From NCBI RefSeq assembly GCF_016463485.1, contig NZ_JAEMRD010000003.1, forward strand, positions 1 through 64,000: 64,000 nucleotides of DNA, read 5' to 3'. Within the stretch, counting starts at the first letter, position 1. Every line of letters starts with the position of its first letter. The stretch is from Brevundimonas sp. Its GTDB lineage: Bacteria > Pseudomonadota > Alphaproteobacteria > Caulobacterales > Caulobacteraceae. The notes beneath the pieces were generated by a model that was not told the DNA's origin, did no database searches, and saw nothing but the letters and a program-made list of their open reading frames with translations. A program made the translations under genes and the position numbers. Shown here one piece after another: positions 63,439 to 64,000 of this stretch.

Positions 63439-64000
63439 TGGACAGCCGGTATCTGGAAAAGAACGTCGCCATCACCGGCATCGGCCAGTCCGAGGTCGGA
63501 CGACCATCCTCGCGCTCCGCCATGCAACTGACCGTGGATGCGGCGCTGGAGGCCATCGCCGATGCAGGCCTGAACCCCAAGGACATCGACGGCGTCTGTT
63601 CCTGGCCCGGCGACAACTCCAACGGCTCGAGCTTCTCGCCCGTCGGTCCCCTGTCGGTCATGACCATGCTGGGGCTGAACTGCAACTGGTTCAGTGGGGG
63701 CTATGAGGCGGCCGGGCCGCTGGCCGGGGTCATGAACGGCGTCATGGCCATCGCGTCGGGCATGGCGAACCATGTCCTGGTGTTCCGTACCATCACCGAG
63801 TCCAGCAACCGCACCAGTGGCTCCAAGGATCAGAGCCTGGCAGCCAAGTCCGGCCCGCGAGACGGCAATTTCATGTGGCAGTGGTGTACGCCGTTCAACG
63901 TGCTGTCGGTCGTCAACATCACGGCCATGTACGCGGCCCTCCACATGGAGACCTATGGAACCACGCCGGAACAACTGGCTCAGATCGCCCTGACCACCCG
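63438..64000 (+). CDS. Thiolase-like / lipid-transfer (Ltp2-like) protein (partial, 3' end missing)
   Basis: At least 187 codons are visible before the window ends. It opens VAITGIGQSEVGRPSSRSAM and has AALEAIADAGLNPKDIDGV, as in the SCP-x/Ltp thiolase-like group. In the region where thiolases carry their nucleophilic Cys (CGSG-like) it reads NWFSGGYEAAGPLAG, without Cys. That is expected of Ltp2-type aldolases rather than thiolases. It is coupled to the DUF35 gene. Likely role is retro-aldol removal of an acyl-CoA side chain, by analogy with steroid degradation. Confidence 0.78.
   Translation, partial: MDSRYLEKNVAITGIGQSEVGRPSSRSAMQLTVDAALEAIADAGLNPKDIDGVCSWPGDNSNGSSFSPVGPLSVMTMLGLNCNWFSGGYEAAGPLAGVMNGVMAIASGMANHVLVFRTITESSNRTSGSKDQSLAAKSGPRDGNFMWQWCTPFNVLSVVNITAMYAALHMETYGTTPEQLAQIALTT

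Noticed and set aside
1-64000. Insertion sequences, integrase, tRNA, CRISPR array
   Set aside because: I looked for transposase-like ORFs, terminal repeats, tRNA-like cloverleaf ends and regularly spaced repeats and saw none that could be supported.

Overview
The window is 64 kb of high-GC bacterial DNA, densely packed with catabolic genes. The style fits an alphaproteobacterium of the Caulobacterales/Sphingomonadales type. There are four large TonB-dependent receptors with the plug opening seen in those groups, several GTG starts, strong GGAGG ribosome sites, many SDR dehydrogenases and an NAD-type formate dehydrogenase gene at the left edge. The genus cannot be fixed from the sequence. I saw no tRNA, rRNA, insertion sequence, integrase or CRISPR array.

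Layout. 1-1.2 kb: start of a formate dehydrogenase operon (fdsG) behind a LysR regulator. 1.4-8.5 kb: alpha/beta hydrolase, TetR, then a GMC oxidase / aldehyde dehydrogenase / Tat-exported esterase operon. 8.5-17 kb: a double GntR-FCD regulator and TonB receptor, divergent from a 697-aa unfamiliar hydrolase and a tannase-family esterase, then a TetR. 17.4-29.4 kb: exported esterase, SDR, tandem epoxide-hydrolase-like protein, TonB receptor with a strong terminator, two SDRs, MFS, a CrtC-like unknown, a SnoaL-like protein and a CrtI-like flavoprotein. 29.4-38.3 kb: SDR/MFS pair, two paralogous ACMSD-type amidohydrolases around another MFS, HIT, FAH, TetR and an atypical SDR. 38.6-47.4 kb: a seven-gene minus-strand operon (ferredoxin, GPH transporter, four SDRs, extradiol dioxygenase) divergent from Rieske oxygenase alpha/beta and an MDR enzyme. 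47.4-57.6 kb: glutathione peroxidase, epoxide-hydrolase-like protein, P450, TonB receptor, SDR, FAH, SDR, TonB receptor. 57.7-64 kb: acyl-CoA ligase, MDR, MFS, enoyl-CoA hydratase, DUF35 protein and a thiolase-like protein cut by the window end.

How it works together (inference). The genes read as an island for taking up and mineralising one family of bulky, esterified, probably aromatic or alicyclic natural products. TonB receptors and MFS proteins import. Five alpha/beta hydrolases cut esters. GMC, ALDH, SDR and MDR enzymes oxidise or reduce side chains. The Rieske oxygenase and P450 hydroxylate, and the VOC dioxygenase opens a ring. FAH and amidohydrolase proteins process ring-cleavage products. 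The CoA ligase, hydratase and DUF35/thiolase-like pair shorten an acyl side chain. The substrate cannot be named from sequence.

A palindrome close to TCTGA-NN-TCAGA recurs upstream of several of these scattered operons and may define a common regulon. The double GntR-FCD protein is a candidate reader. Other notable points are two SDRs lacking the usual Tyr (one also lacking Lys), paired amidohydrolases with an Asn in place of the usual Asp, a tandem limonene-epoxide-hydrolase-like protein, and the absence of any ferredoxin reductase.
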